DNA of 64,000 bases from Acidovorax facilis (lineage in GTDB: Bacteria > Pseudomonadota > Gammaproteobacteria > Burkholderiales > Burkholderiaceae_C), in NCBI RefSeq assembly GCF_023913775.1, contig NZ_JAMXAX010000012.1, forward strand, positions 1-64,000, read 5' to 3'. The position numbers and the translations under genes are program-made. This document shows, in pieces, positions 45,962-54,716 of this stretch; within the stretch, counting starts at the first letter, position 1, and every line of letters begins with the position of its first letter. The notes beneath the pieces are model-generated. The model saw only the letters and a list, made by a program, of their open reading frames with translations. It ran no database searches and was not told the DNA's origin.

Positions 45962-48900
45962 GACACCTCCCCGGCCTGGACCGCCGCCGCCGCCGTGCCC
46001 CGGCCCGTCCAGCGGCGGCCCAGCCGGTCAAACGCCAGGTAGATCACCGGCGTGGTGAAAAGGGTGAGCATCTGGCTCAGGATCAGGCCGCCAAAAATCG
46101 CCAGCCCCAGGGGGCGGCGCAGTTCTGCCCCCTCGCCCCATCCCAGCATCAGCGGCAGCGCGGCAAACAGCGCCGCCAGCGTGGTCATGAGAATGGGGCG
46201 AAAGCGCAGCAATGCAGCCTGGTGGATAGCTTGCTGCGGCCCCATGCCCTGGTGACGCTCCGCTTCGATGGCGAAGTCGATCATCATGATCGCGTTCTTT
46301 TTGACGATGCCGATCAGCAGGATGATGCCGATGATGCCGATCACCCCCAGGTCATTCCCCGACACCATGAGCGCCAGCAGCGCCCCCACCCCGGCGGAAG
46401 GCAGCGTGGAGAGGATCGTGACCGGGTGGATATAGCTCTCGTACAGCACGCCGAGCACGATGTACACGCACACCATCGCCGCCAGGATGAGCCACAGCTG
46501 GCTCGACAACGATTTTTCGTAAGCCCCGGCAGCCCCCAGGAACTCCATCGACAAGCCCTGCGGCATCCCGATTTCCTTCGCGGCAGCGCGGATGGCGTCC
46601 ACCGCGCTACCCAAGGAAACACCCTCGGCCTTGTCAAACCCCAACGTTGCCGCCGGGTACTGGGCCACGCGCGTGATCTGCAGCGGCGCCAGTTGCTCGC
46701 GGATGGTGGCCACAGCCGCCAGCGGCGTGGGCGTGCCGGAGCCTGTGCGCAGCTGCAAGGTGCCCAGAGCCTCAGGCGTGTTCATGCCTTCCTGCTGGGC
46801 TTCCAGGATCACGCGGTACTGGTTGGTCTCGGTGAAAATGGTGGACACGATGCGCTGGCCAAACGCGCTGTAGAGCGTGTCGTCCACGCTGCTGGCCGTG
46901 ACCGACAGGCGGGATGCCGTGTTGCGGTCAATGTCCACAAAGGCCGACAGGCCCTGCGCGCCCGCATCGGTCGTGGCGTTGCGCACCTTGGGCTCGCGCT
47001 GCAGTTGCTCGGCGAGCTTGCGGGTCCAGTCGTTGACCTGCGCGGCATCCACACCGCCAATCGACACGCGGTACTCGGTGGGGCCGGTTTCCGCATCGAT
47101 CGTCAGATCCTGCGTGGGCTGCAGGTACAGCGTGACACCCGCCACCGACCGCACACGCTCGCGCAGCCGCTGCATGATGGCTTCCTGCCCGTCGCGGTCA
47201 GGCTTGAGATTGATCAGCATGCGCCCGGCATTGAGCATGGTGTTGTTGGCCGCATCCACACCCACAAACGAGCTGAGCGACAACACGTCGGGGTCTTGCA
47301 AGATGGCGCGTACGGCGGCTTGCTGGAGTTCACTCATGCGGGCGTACGAGACATCCTGCGACGCCTCGACGCGCGCCTGCAGTTGCCCGGTGTCCTGCGT
47401 GGGAAAAAGCCCCTTCGGGATGACCACATACAAGAGCGCCGTGAGGGCCAGCGTCATCACCGCCACCACCAGCGTGGCGCCCTGGTGGCGCAGCACCCAC
47501 TGCAGCCAGCGGTCATAGCCGCCAATCACCCGCTCGAAACCCCGGTTGATACGGCCCGCCACGCCCTTCGGGCCCCCAGCGGGCTCGGCGCGCAGCCAGC
47601 GCGCAGCCATCATGGGCACGAGGGTGAGCGACACCACGCCCGAGATGAGAATGGTGATGGCCAGCGTGACCGCGAACTCGCGAAAGAGCCGGCCGACCAC
47701 ATCGCTCATGAAGAGCAGCGGGATCAGCACCGCGATCAGCGACACCGTGAGCGAGATGATGGTGAAGCCAATCTGCGTCGCGCCCTTGAGCGCCGCCTGG
47801 AACGGCGGCTCGCCCTCCTCCAGATAGCGCGCGATGTTCTCGATCATCACGATGGCATCGTCCACCACAAAGCCGGTGGCAATCGTCAGCGCCATCAGGC
47901 TCAGGTTGTTGAGGCTGTAGCCCAGCAGGTACATCACGCCGCAGGTGCCAATGAGCGAAATGGGCACGGCCAGGCTGGCAATCACCGTGGCGCGCAGGCT
48001 GTGCAGAAAGAAGAAGATCACCAGCACCACCATGAGCACGGCCAGCACCAGTTCCAGCTCCACATGGTGGACCGAGCCCCGGATGCCCGTGGTGCGGTCC
48101 GACAGCACCTGCACCTTGAGCGATGCGGGCAGGCCCGCCTGCAGCTCGGGCAGCAGCTTCTTGATGTTGTCCACCGTGGCGATCACGTTGGCGCCCGGCT
48201 GGCGCTGCACGTTGAGGATGATCGCTGGAGTGATGGAAGCCCCCACGCTCCCCACTTCGTGTGGTTCGCTGCCCCCCGGGGGGGCGCTCGCTTGCTTGGG
48301 GCGGCCCGGCGCCGCGCTCTGGAGGTCGTTGACCCCCGCCCACGCGCCCAGCCGGTTGTTCTCCGCACTCTCCACCACACGCGCCACCTCCAGCATGCGC
48401 ACCGGCGCACCGTTGCGCCACGACACGATGAGGTTCTTGTAGTCGTCCACCGTCAGCAACTGGTCGTTGGCATTGATGGTGTACGAGCGCTGCGGGCCGT
48501 CAAAACTGCCCTTGGCACTGTTGGCGTTGGCCGACGTGATGGCCGTGCGCAGGGTATCGAGGCCAATGCCGTACGACGCCAGCGCCTTGGTGTCGGCCTG
48601 GATGCGCACGGCAGGCCGCTGCCCACCCGCCAGCGACACCAGCCCCACACCGGAAACCTGGCTGATCTTCTGCGCCAGGCGCGTGTTCACCAGGTTCTGC
48701 ACTTCGGTGAGCGGCAGCGTGTCAGAGCTGATGGCCAGCGTGAGCACCGGCGCGTCGGCAGGGTTCACCTTGGCGTACACCGGCGGTGCGGGCAGGTCTG
48801 CGGGCAGCAGCGAATTGCCCGCGTTGATGGCTGCCTGCACCTCCTGCTCGGCCACATCCAGCGCCAGCCCCAGGCCAAACTGCAGCGTGATGATGGACAC

Positions 48901-49161
48901 CCCCGAGGCGCTGGTGGACGCCATGCGCGTGAGCCCGGGCATCTGGCCAAACTGGCGCTCCAGCGGCGCACTCACCGTGCGGCTCATGACCTCGGGGCTG
49001 GCCCCCGGGTACAGGGTCTGCACCTGGATGGTGGGGTAATCCACCTCGGGCAAGGCCGACAGCGGCAGAAAGCGGAAACCCACCAGCCCTGCCAGCACGA
49101 TGGCAATCATCAGCAGCGCAGTGGCTACGGGCCTTTCAATGAATGGACGTGAAGGACTCAT
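45958..49161 (-). CDS. mdtB: RND multidrug efflux transporter, MdtB-type, with in-frame repeat insertion
   Basis: A 1067 aa protein starting MSPSRPFIERPVATALLMIA. Typical RND blocks are present: ATGFVVDDAIVMIENIARYL and GIVKKNAIMMIDFAIEAER. Between AWAGVND and ITPAIILNVQRQPG sits a stretch of about 28 residues (QSAAPGRPKQASAPPGG and more) where MdtB proteins have only a few. Its DNA (about 48240-48325) is a Comamonadaceae GC-rich repeat. The insertion is in a periplasmic loop near residue 280 and keeps the frame, so function may be retained. It overlaps mdtC and starts 15 nt after mdtA. Confidence 0.92.
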   Translation of the reverse strand: MSPSRPFIERPVATALLMIAIVLAGLVGFRFLPLSALPEVDYPTIQVQTLYPGASPEVMSRTVSAPLERQFGQMPGLTRMASTSASGVSIITLQFGLGLALDVAEQEVQAAINAGNSLLPADLPAPPVYAKVNPADAPVLTLAISSDTLPLTEVQNLVNTRLAQKISQVSGVGLVSLAGGQRPAVRIQADTKALASYGIGLDTLRTAITSANANSAKGSFDGPQRSYTINANDQLLTVDDYKNLIVSWRNGAPVRMLEVARVVESAENNRLGAWAGVNDLQSAAPGRPKQASAPPGGSEPHEVGSVGASITPAIILNVQRQPGANVIATVDNIKKLLPELQAGLPASLKVQVLSDRTTGIRGSVHHVELELVLAVLMVVLVIFFFLHSLRATVIASLAVPISLIGTCGVMYLLGYSLNNLSLMALTIATGFVVDDAIVMIENIARYLEEGEPPFQAALKGATQIGFTIISLTVSLIAVLIPLLFMSDVVGRLFREFAVTLAITILISGVVSLTLVPMMAARWLRAEPAGGPKGVAGRINRGFERVIGGYDRWLQWVLRHQGATLVVAVMTLALTALLYVVIPKGLFPTQDTGQLQARVEASQDVSYARMSELQQAAVRAILQDPDVLSLSSFVGVDAANNTMLNAGRMLINLKPDRDGQEAIMQRLRERVRSVAGVTLYLQPTQDLTIDAETGPTEYRVSIGGVDAAQVNDWTRKLAEQLQREPKVRNATTDAGAQGLSAFVDIDRNTASRLSVTASSVDDTLYSAFGQRIVSTIFTETNQYRVILEAQQEGMNTPEALGTLQLRTGSGTPTPLAAVATIREQLAPLQITRVAQYPAATLGFDKAEGVSLGSAVDAIRAAAKEIGMPQGLSMEFLGAAGAYEKSLSSQLWLILAAMVCVYIVLGVLYESYIHPVTILSTLPSAGVGALLALMVSGNDLGVIGIIGIILLIGIVKKNAIMMIDFAIEAERHQGMGPQQAIHQAALLRFRPILMTTLAALFAALPLMLGWGEGAELRRPLGLAIFGGLILSQMLTLFTTPVIYLAFDRLGRRWTGRGTAAAAVQAGEVS
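48240..48325. repeat. GC-rich dispersed repeat inserted in mdtB
   Basis: CCCCACTTCGTGTGGTTCGC, then a CCCCCCGGGGGG palindrome, then GCGCTCGCTTGCTTGGGGCG. I know this type of sequence as an intergenic repeat in Acidovorax and relatives. Here it is translated within mdtB. Confidence 0.65.
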
Positions 49162-49176
49162 GTTGTCGTTTCGCGC

Positions 49177-50478
49177 TCAGGGATTCTGAGGAGGACGCTG
49201 GCGGCGCTGGCCACCTTCTCCACGCTCCCCTCGCGGCCCGCTGGCCCCCGCACGCGGTGCACGGGCGGCCTGCGCACCCGGCAGCTGCACGGCCATGCCA
49301 TCCTGCAAGCGGTCCCCGCCCTCGGTCACCACACGTTCGCCTTCCTTCAGGCCTTCGGTGATCGCCATCAGCCCCACCGTGGCCTGACCGCGCTTGACCT
49401 TGCGCAGCGACACCGTGCGGTCTTCGTTGATGACATAGACGTAGTCGCCATTGGCGCCAGTGCGCACGGCAGTCACCGGCACCACCAGCGCGGGCACGTT
49501 GCGCAGCAGCAGCTGCACGTTCACAAACTGGTTGGGAAACAGCGCACCCGCCGCGTTCTCGAACCGCGCCTTGGCCTTGACGGTGCCGGTGGTGGTGTCC
49601 ACCTGGTTGTCCAGCGTCGAAAACCGGCCCTTGTCTAGTTCGGCCTTGCGCGTGCGGTCCAGCGCCGTCACGGCCAGGGCGTCCGCTGCGCCCTGCGCTG
49701 CCTGGATGTCGGCCACGCGGTCCTGCGGCACGGAGAACTGCACGTCGATGGGCGCCACCTGCGTGATGGTGGCCAGGCCCGCCGTGTCGCCCGAGGTCAC
49801 GTAGTTGCCCGCATCCACGGTGCGAAGACCGATGCGCCCCGACGCGGGCGCGGTGATGCGTGTGTAGTCCAGGTTCAGGCGCGCCGTGCCCTCTTGGGCC
49901 TTGTCGGTCATCACCGTGCCTTCGAGCTGCTTGACCAGCGCGGCCTGCGTGTCCACGTCCTGGCGGGCGATGGAGTCTTGCGACAGCAAGGTGCGGTAGC
50001 GCTCCAACGTGAGGCGCGCGTTCTCCAGCTGCGCCTCGTCGCGCTGGCGGGTGCCCTGGGCCTGCATCAGCGCCTGCTCGAAGGGGCGGGGGTCGATCTG
50101 CGCCAGCAACTGCCCTTTTTTGACCATCTGCCCCTCGGTGAACAGCACCTGGGTCAGCATGCCCGACACCTGGGGCCGCAGCGTGACCGTGGTGGCGGGG
50201 ATCACGGTGCCCAGCGCATCGATGATCACCGGCAGTTCAGCCTTGCGCACCACGGCATCCCCCACCGTTACCATGGGGCGCCCGCCCCCCGGAAAGCCCG
50301 GACCGCCGCTGGATTCACCATTGGCCCGCTGGATGAGATACCACGCCGCCCCTCCTACCAGCCCCACCAACAACAGCGCCAGCAGGCTTCCTACCCATCG
50401 GGATCGGCGTGGCGGTTTGCCGGGGGGAGCGGGAGGAATGGCCGATGGCGGGGGCGCGTTGACTTCTTGGGGGTTCAT
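49177..50478 (-). CDS. mdtA: RND membrane fusion protein, MdtA-type
   Basis: A 433 aa protein: a proline-rich cytoplasmic start, one membrane anchor (VGSLLALLLVGLVGGAAWYL), the biotinyl-lipoyl-like half motifs (VTLRPQVSGMLTQVLFTEGQ and LNLDYTRITAPASGRIGLRT), a coiled-coil hairpin between them and a beta-barrel domain. It ends in a glycine- and arginine-rich tail. It bridges the inner-membrane MdtBC pump and the outer membrane factor. It is the first gene of the operon; no regulator (such as baeSR) is adjacent. The promoter must lie in 50479-50786. Confidence 0.93.
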   Translation of the reverse strand: MNPQEVNAPPPSAIPPAPPGKPPRRSRWVGSLLALLLVGLVGGAAWYLIQRANGESSGGPGFPGGGRPMVTVGDAVVRKAELPVIIDALGTVIPATTVTLRPQVSGMLTQVLFTEGQMVKKGQLLAQIDPRPFEQALMQAQGTRQRDEAQLENARLTLERYRTLLSQDSIARQDVDTQAALVKQLEGTVMTDKAQEGTARLNLDYTRITAPASGRIGLRTVDAGNYVTSGDTAGLATITQVAPIDVQFSVPQDRVADIQAAQGAADALAVTALDRTRKAELDKGRFSTLDNQVDTTTGTVKAKARFENAAGALFPNQFVNVQLLLRNVPALVVPVTAVRTGANGDYVYVINEDRTVSLRKVKRGQATVGLMAITEGLKEGERVVTEGGDRLQDGMAVQLPGAQAARAPRAGASGPRGERGEGGQRRQRPPQNP

Positions 50479-50786
50479 GGCGGTCTTGATTCGTGTTCTC
50501 GGGGTGCCTGCTGGGCGGGTGTCAGCACGGTCAACCGTACCGGATCGTAGAGGCTCAGTTCACGCGTTGCTTTGAACGCTGTGCGAAGAAAAGTAAACCT
50601 TGGGGTCAAAGCAATTCGTAGGGAAGGCGCATCCACCAACGGGCAGCCCACCAAAAATGCCCCGCAAGTCACGCCGCGCTCCTGCATTTCGCGGCGGCCC
50701 TGGCGCATTTCGTCGCAAGCCGCTGGCAGCGACGGGGCGGTATCGGCACAGTCCGCTCCATTGAAGAACGAGCCCGGAGCCACACC
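50479..50786. promoter_or_regulatory. Divergent intergenic region with candidate LytTR direct repeat
   Basis: The 308 nt between mdtA (leftward) and the DUF2306 gene (rightward). GCATTTCG occurs at 50684-50691 and 50705-50712, 21 nt apart (two helical turns), both followed by a GC two bases later. LytTR-domain regulators typically bind paired direct repeats with that spacing. A LytS/LytTR pair lies at the end of the cluster these repeats precede. No other structure was seen. Confidence 0.5.
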
Positions 50787-51197
50787 ATGCAACTCACCCC
50801 CGTCATCGCCATCCACCTCGCCGCAGCGCTCGCCGCGACCGCCATCGGCTCCATCGCCCTGTGGGCCCGCAAGGGTGCCACCCAACGCCCGCGCCTGCAC
50901 CGCGCCGCCGGGTATGCCTGGGTAACCCTGATGGTGGCCACAGCCGTGTCGGCCATTTTCATCAGTGGGGGTCCGGGCCCGCGCTGGGGCAGCTTCGGGC
51001 TGATCCACCTGCTGATACCGGTCACGCTGGGGATGCTGGTGCTGTCTTTTGTCTTCCTGGCCCGGCGCAACATCGACGGGCATCGCAAAACCATGCAGCG
51101 CGTCTACATCGGCGCCTGCGTGGTGGCCGGTGGCTTCACTCTGCTGCCTGATCGCTTTCTCGGCCATTCGCTCTGGTCGGCACTGGGCGTGATCTGA
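50787..51197 (+). CDS. DUF2306 membrane protein
   Basis: A 136 aa protein with four hydrophobic segments. It contains LHRAAGYAWVTLMVATAVSA and a NIDGHRKTMQRVYIGACVVA block with the conserved His-Arg pattern of DUF2306. The function of the family is unknown. It is the first gene of a rightward run ending in a LytS/LytTR pair, and a candidate LytTR-binding repeat lies 75 nt upstream. Confidence 0.82.
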   Translation: MQLTPVIAIHLAAALAATAIGSIALWARKGATQRPRLHRAAGYAWVTLMVATAVSAIFISGGPGPRWGSFGLIHLLIPVTLGMLVLSFVFLARRNIDGHRKTMQRVYIGACVVAGGFTLLPDRFLGHSLWSALGVI

Positions 51198-51243
51198 CCC
51201 TGCCGTTCCCTCTCCATCTGCCCTTTCCACTCAGGAGATCCCC

Positions 51244-51816
51244 ATGCTGCTCAATTTCATTGTTCACCAACCCCAAGCAATGCTCCAGGTCATCAGTCAC
51301 ACCCCCTACTGGGTTTGGGGCATGCTGGCCGGCCTGGTGGGGCTGGGCGCCAGCCAGCTGCGCGACCGCAGCGCCAGCCTGCTGCGAACCCAGCTCATGC
51401 CGCTGGGCATGGCCGCCTTTTCGGTGGCAGGCCTGCTGTCGGCATTCGGCGGTTCGGCCTCCTCCGGCGTACAGGCAGTGGGTCTCTGGCTGGCAGCCGC
51501 CACGGCGACCACGGCGCTGGCCCTGTGGTTCCAGCCCACGGCGCCCACCGGCACGCTCTACAGCGCCTCTTCGCGCAGTTTTTACATTCCGGGCAGCGCC
51601 ATGCCGCTCGCGCTGATCGTTGGCATCTTCCTGACCAAGTATTTCGTCGGGGTCGAGTTGGCCATGCAACCCACCCTGGCACGGGACGGCACCTTCGCGC
51701 TGCAGATCTCGGCCCTTTATGGGGTGTTCAACGGCCTGTTCGCCGCCCGGGCCCTGCGGATGTGGCGCCTGGCGCAGCAAAGCGTGGTCTACGGCGCGTC
51801 CCCCGTGGGCGCCTGA
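51244..51816 (+). CDS. DUF6622-like membrane protein
   Basis: A 190 aa protein with five or six hydrophobic segments: MLLNFIVHQPQAMLQVISHT, then YWVWGMLAGLVGLGASQLRD, and later SFYIPGSAMPLALIVGIFLT and KYFVGVELAM. This fits the small family DUF6622, whose function is unknown to me. AGGAGAT precedes the ATG. It follows the DUF2306 gene by 46 nt and is probably in the same transcript. Confidence 0.75.
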   Translation: MLLNFIVHQPQAMLQVISHTPYWVWGMLAGLVGLGASQLRDRSASLLRTQLMPLGMAAFSVAGLLSAFGGSASSGVQAVGLWLAAATATTALALWFQPTAPTGTLYSASSRSFYIPGSAMPLALIVGIFLTKYFVGVELAMQPTLARDGTFALQISALYGVFNGLFAARALRMWRLAQQSVVYGASPVGA

Positions 51817-51874
51817 GCCCCGCCAGAACCCTGCCCTCCCATCGAACTGACTCACCTTGTCTGGAGACATCACC

Positions 51875-52165
51875 ATGCACTACGTCCACCCCACCGAAGA
51901 CCCCATCGAACGCCTGGCCCGCAAACGCGCCGGGGCCAAACTCGGCTGGTACATGCACGCCGGCGTCTATCTGCTGGTCAACCTGTTGCTGATCACCCTG
52001 TCGGCCGCCAGCGGGCGGCACTGGGCGGTGTACCCCGCGCTGGGATGGGGCATCGGCCTGGTGGTGCATGGGGCGGTGGTGTTCCTGATTGCTGGCGGCG
52101 GGCTGCATGAGCGCATGGTGCAGGCCGAACGCGACCGTCTGGCGCAGCAGGGGCCACGCCATTGA
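51875..52165 (+). CDS. 2TM-domain membrane protein, copy 1
   Basis: A 96 aa protein: LARKRAGAKLGWYMHAGVYL begins the conserved 2TM domain, two membrane helices joined by a short RHWAVYPALGWGIGL segment, ending in a charged helix (HERMVQAERDRL). GGAG lies 9 nt before the start. 2TM-domain proteins are often found next to LytTR-type regulators or as extensions of sensor proteins. A paralogue lies at 54399-54716 in the same cluster. Confidence 0.8.
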   Translation: MHYVHPTEDPIERLARKRAGAKLGWYMHAGVYLLVNLLLITLSAASGRHWAVYPALGWGIGLVVHGAVVFLIAGGGLHERMVQAERDRLAQQGPRH

Positions 52166-52202
52166 ACCCGTCTACACCCGCCTTCCGCACGAAAGAAATC
52201 CC

Positions 52203-53273
52203 ATGAAGATGCTCCGACGACTGACCCTGGCCCTGCTGACACTCGCGACATGGGGTGCGGCCACCGCCTCCCAGGCGGGCACGGGGCTGATGGAATTGCC
52301 CGGCTTGCTGGGGGATGGCCCCGTCACGGTGTTCTACCCCAGCAGCAGTGCCGACGAACCCGTGCAGCGCGGCCCCTTCCAGCTGCAGCTGGCCTGGCAG
52401 GGCAGCCCCGTGCGGGGAAACGGCCGCCTGATGGTCATCACACACGGTTCGGGCGGCAATCCGTGGGTCCACACCGATCTGGCACGTGCAATGGTGGCCG
52501 CAGGTTTTGTCGTGGCATTGCCCGAACATGCGGGAGACAACTCCAAAGACCCGTCCACCCCCGGCCCCGAGAGCTGGAAGCGCCGCCCCGCAGAGGTCTC
52601 CCGCGCCATCGACGCCGTGGCCCAGGACACCCGCCTGGCCCCGTTGCTCACCCTGGACAAGGTGGGGGTCTTCGGTGGTTCCGCCGGTGGCCACACGGCG
52701 TTGACGCTGGCGGGCGGCGCGTGGTCGCCCGCTCGCTTTCGTCAGCACTGCGAGGCCCACATTGCCGATGATTTTTCCTCCTGTGTCGGGTTCATCACCC
52801 GTTTGCACGGCAACCTGCTGGATGGCCTGAAGAAGTGGTTTGCACTGACCGTGATACGGCACCGCTTTGGCGATGAAACCGCCTACACACACCAAGACCC
52901 CCGTATACAAGCCGCCGTGGCCAGCGTGCCCTTTGCGGCCGACTTTGACATGACCACCCTTGCCACCCCAAGCATCGCGCTGGGGCTGGTGACTGCGGGC
53001 ATGGATGTGAACCAGGTACCGCGCTTTCACAGTGACGCCGTGCTCACGGCCTGCCAGGACCGCTGCACCCACGTAGCCCACCTGCCGGACGCCAGCCACG
53101 GCGCCATGCTGTCGCCCATGCCACCGCTGCACCTGCTGAGCGACGTGCAGACCGCGCTGCTGGGCGACCCGCCCGGCTTTGACCGCAAGGTGCTGCCCGA
53201 GGTGGATGCACGCATCGTGGCGTTCTTCGCCCAGCACCTGCAACCCTTGCACCCCTTTCAACCAGTGCCCTAA
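52203..53273 (+). CDS. Exported dienelactone hydrolase-like protein
   Basis: A 356 aa protein with a signal peptide (LTLALLTLATWGAATASQAG). The hydrolase core has MVITHGSGGNPWVHTDLARA, nucleophile elbow GGSAGG, and an acid and histidine region in PDASHGAMLSP. It matches the predicted dienelactone-hydrolase-like exported enzymes (COG4188 type). Substrate unknown. Only a weak GAAAG ribosome-binding site is seen. It lies 37 nt after the 2TM gene. Confidence 0.8.
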   Translation: MKMLRRLTLALLTLATWGAATASQAGTGLMELPGLLGDGPVTVFYPSSSADEPVQRGPFQLQLAWQGSPVRGNGRLMVITHGSGGNPWVHTDLARAMVAAGFVVALPEHAGDNSKDPSTPGPESWKRRPAEVSRAIDAVAQDTRLAPLLTLDKVGVFGGSAGGHTALTLAGGAWSPARFRQHCEAHIADDFSSCVGFITRLHGNLLDGLKKWFALTVIRHRFGDETAYTHQDPRIQAAVASVPFAADFDMTTLATPSIALGLVTAGMDVNQVPRFHSDAVLTACQDRCTHVAHLPDASHGAMLSPMPPLHLLSDVQTALLGDPPGFDRKVLPEVDARIVAFFAQHLQPLHPFQPVP

Positions 53274-53341
53274 CGCGGCCATCCTGCGTCACACGCCCCA
53301 TGCTCCTCATCTCTGCCGCCACCCTTGGCCTGCTCGCCACC

Positions 53342-54343
53342 ATGACGCAAACCTCCAGATTGCGGCCCCGCAGCCGGTACCCCTTGTTCATCGCTGCCGC
53401 CTTGCTGACCCTGGGGCTTGCCGGACTTGCTGCCGCCATCGCCTGGGGCGGCCCCCACGACATCCCGCCACTGTCCAGCATCAACAATCCGTTCAAGGGC
53501 GTGGACTACGGCGGTGTTCCACCAGTCCAGCGCTACACAGCGCGCGACGGTACTTCACTGGCGTGGCATGGCTACAGCCCCAGTCCGGCAACAGCAGCCA
53601 CACCACAGCGCCGGGTGGTATTGGTGCATGGGTCTTCCGCACGCGGGCAGTCCAACCACGTGCTGGCACAGGCGCTGGCGGCTGAGGGCTATGCCGTGGC
53701 ATCCCTGGACATGCGGGGGCACGGCGCGTCCGGCCCCAGGGGCCAGGCCGCGTACATCGGCCAGATGGAAGACGACATCGAGGACTTTCTGCGCGCCGTG
53801 CCGCACGCTGGCCCGCAAACGCTGATGGGGTTTTCGGCAGGCGGCGGGTTTGCGCTGCGTTTTGCGGGCAGCGCGCGGCAGGACCTGTTCGACCGCTATG
53901 TGCTGCTTTCGCCTTTTTTGCACCACAACGCCCCCACATCGCGGCCTGACAGCGGCGGCTGGGTGTCGGTGGGCCTGCCCCGCATGGTCGCCATCACGCT
54001 GCTCAATCAGATCGGCATCACCCGGTGGAACCACCTGCCCGTGCTGAGCTTTGCCCTCAACGACGTAGCCCGCGAGCTGCTCACGCCCCGCTATTCGTAC
54101 ACGGTGGCCACCAACTTTCGACCCCACGACGACTACCAGGCCGACATCCGCAATGCCCGGGGCACGGTCTGCATCGTGGCCGGGCAGGACGATGAGCTTT
54201 TTTACGCCGACCGCTTTGCCGACCTGTTTGCCCAGGCGGGCAAGCCTGTGCTCGTGACCCTGGTGCCCGGCGTGAACCACATGGGGCTGACGCTGGACGC
54301 CCAGGCTGTGGCCACGGTGGCGCGCCACGCCTGCCCGGCGTAG
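53342..54343 (+). CDS. Membrane-anchored alpha/beta hydrolase
   Basis: About 333 aa. The ATG at 53342 gives MTQTSRLRPRSRYP and one membrane anchor (LFIAAALLTLGLAGLAAAIA), so the enzyme would face the periplasm. An ATG at 53300 is an alternative. The domain has VLVHGSSARGQSNHVL, SLDMRGHGAS, nucleophile elbow GFSAGG, acid region AGQDDELF and histidine GVNHMGL. This is the monoacylglycerol-lipase-like fold; the substrate is not known. It is in the same orientation as the cluster. Confidence 0.8.
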   Translation: MTQTSRLRPRSRYPLFIAAALLTLGLAGLAAAIAWGGPHDIPPLSSINNPFKGVDYGGVPPVQRYTARDGTSLAWHGYSPSPATAATPQRRVVLVHGSSARGQSNHVLAQALAAEGYAVASLDMRGHGASGPRGQAAYIGQMEDDIEDFLRAVPHAGPQTLMGFSAGGGFALRFAGSARQDLFDRYVLLSPFLHHNAPTSRPDSGGWVSVGLPRMVAITLLNQIGITRWNHLPVLSFALNDVARELLTPRYSYTVATNFRPHDDYQADIRNARGTVCIVAGQDDELFYADRFADLFAQAGKPVLVTLVPGVNHMGLTLDAQAVATVARHACPA

Positions 54344-54398
54344 CCCGCCCCTAGAATCCCTGCAGCGCCCCGAGCTTTTCACCCCCGACCGCCCCGCC

Positions 54399-54716
54399 AT
54401 GACCTCCCCTCTTAGCCCCGAAGAAATCGAAACGCTGGCCCGCCGGCGCGCCAGCGCCAAGCTGGGTTGGTACGTGCACGCTGCGGCGTTCGTGCTGGTG
54501 AACGCGCTGCTCTTTGCCATGTCGCGCTACGCATTCGGTACGCGCCCCTGGTCGATCTATCCACTGCTGGGCTGGGGCCTGGGGCTGGTGCTGCATGGGG
54601 TGTCGGTGTTCCTGCTGGGCAGCGGCGACGGCCTGCGCGAACGCATGGTGCAGCGCGAGCGCGAAGCCCTGCAGCGCGAACAAGCCCAAAAGCAGCAAGA
54701 TCAGCACCGGCCATGA
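54399..54716 (+). CDS. 2TM-domain membrane protein, copy 2
   Basis: A 105 aa protein. LARRRASAKLGWYVHAAAFV, a second helix (LLGWGLGLVLHGVSVFLLG) and a charged tail (RERMVQREREALQREQ). It is clearly paralogous to the protein at 51875-52165. Its stop overlaps the start of the sensor kinase gene (ATGA, 54713-54716), so it is made together with the kinase and probably works with it in the membrane. Confidence 0.82.
   Translation: MTSPLSPEEIETLARRRASAKLGWYVHAAAFVLVNALLFAMSRYAFGTRPWSIYPLLGWGLGLVLHGVSVFLLGSGDGLRERMVQREREALQREQAQKQQDQHRP

Noticed and set aside
45877..49152. 1091 aa plus-strand open frame opposite mdtB
   Set aside because: A shadow with unnatural composition (Arg, His, Gln). The minus strand encodes a full RND transporter.
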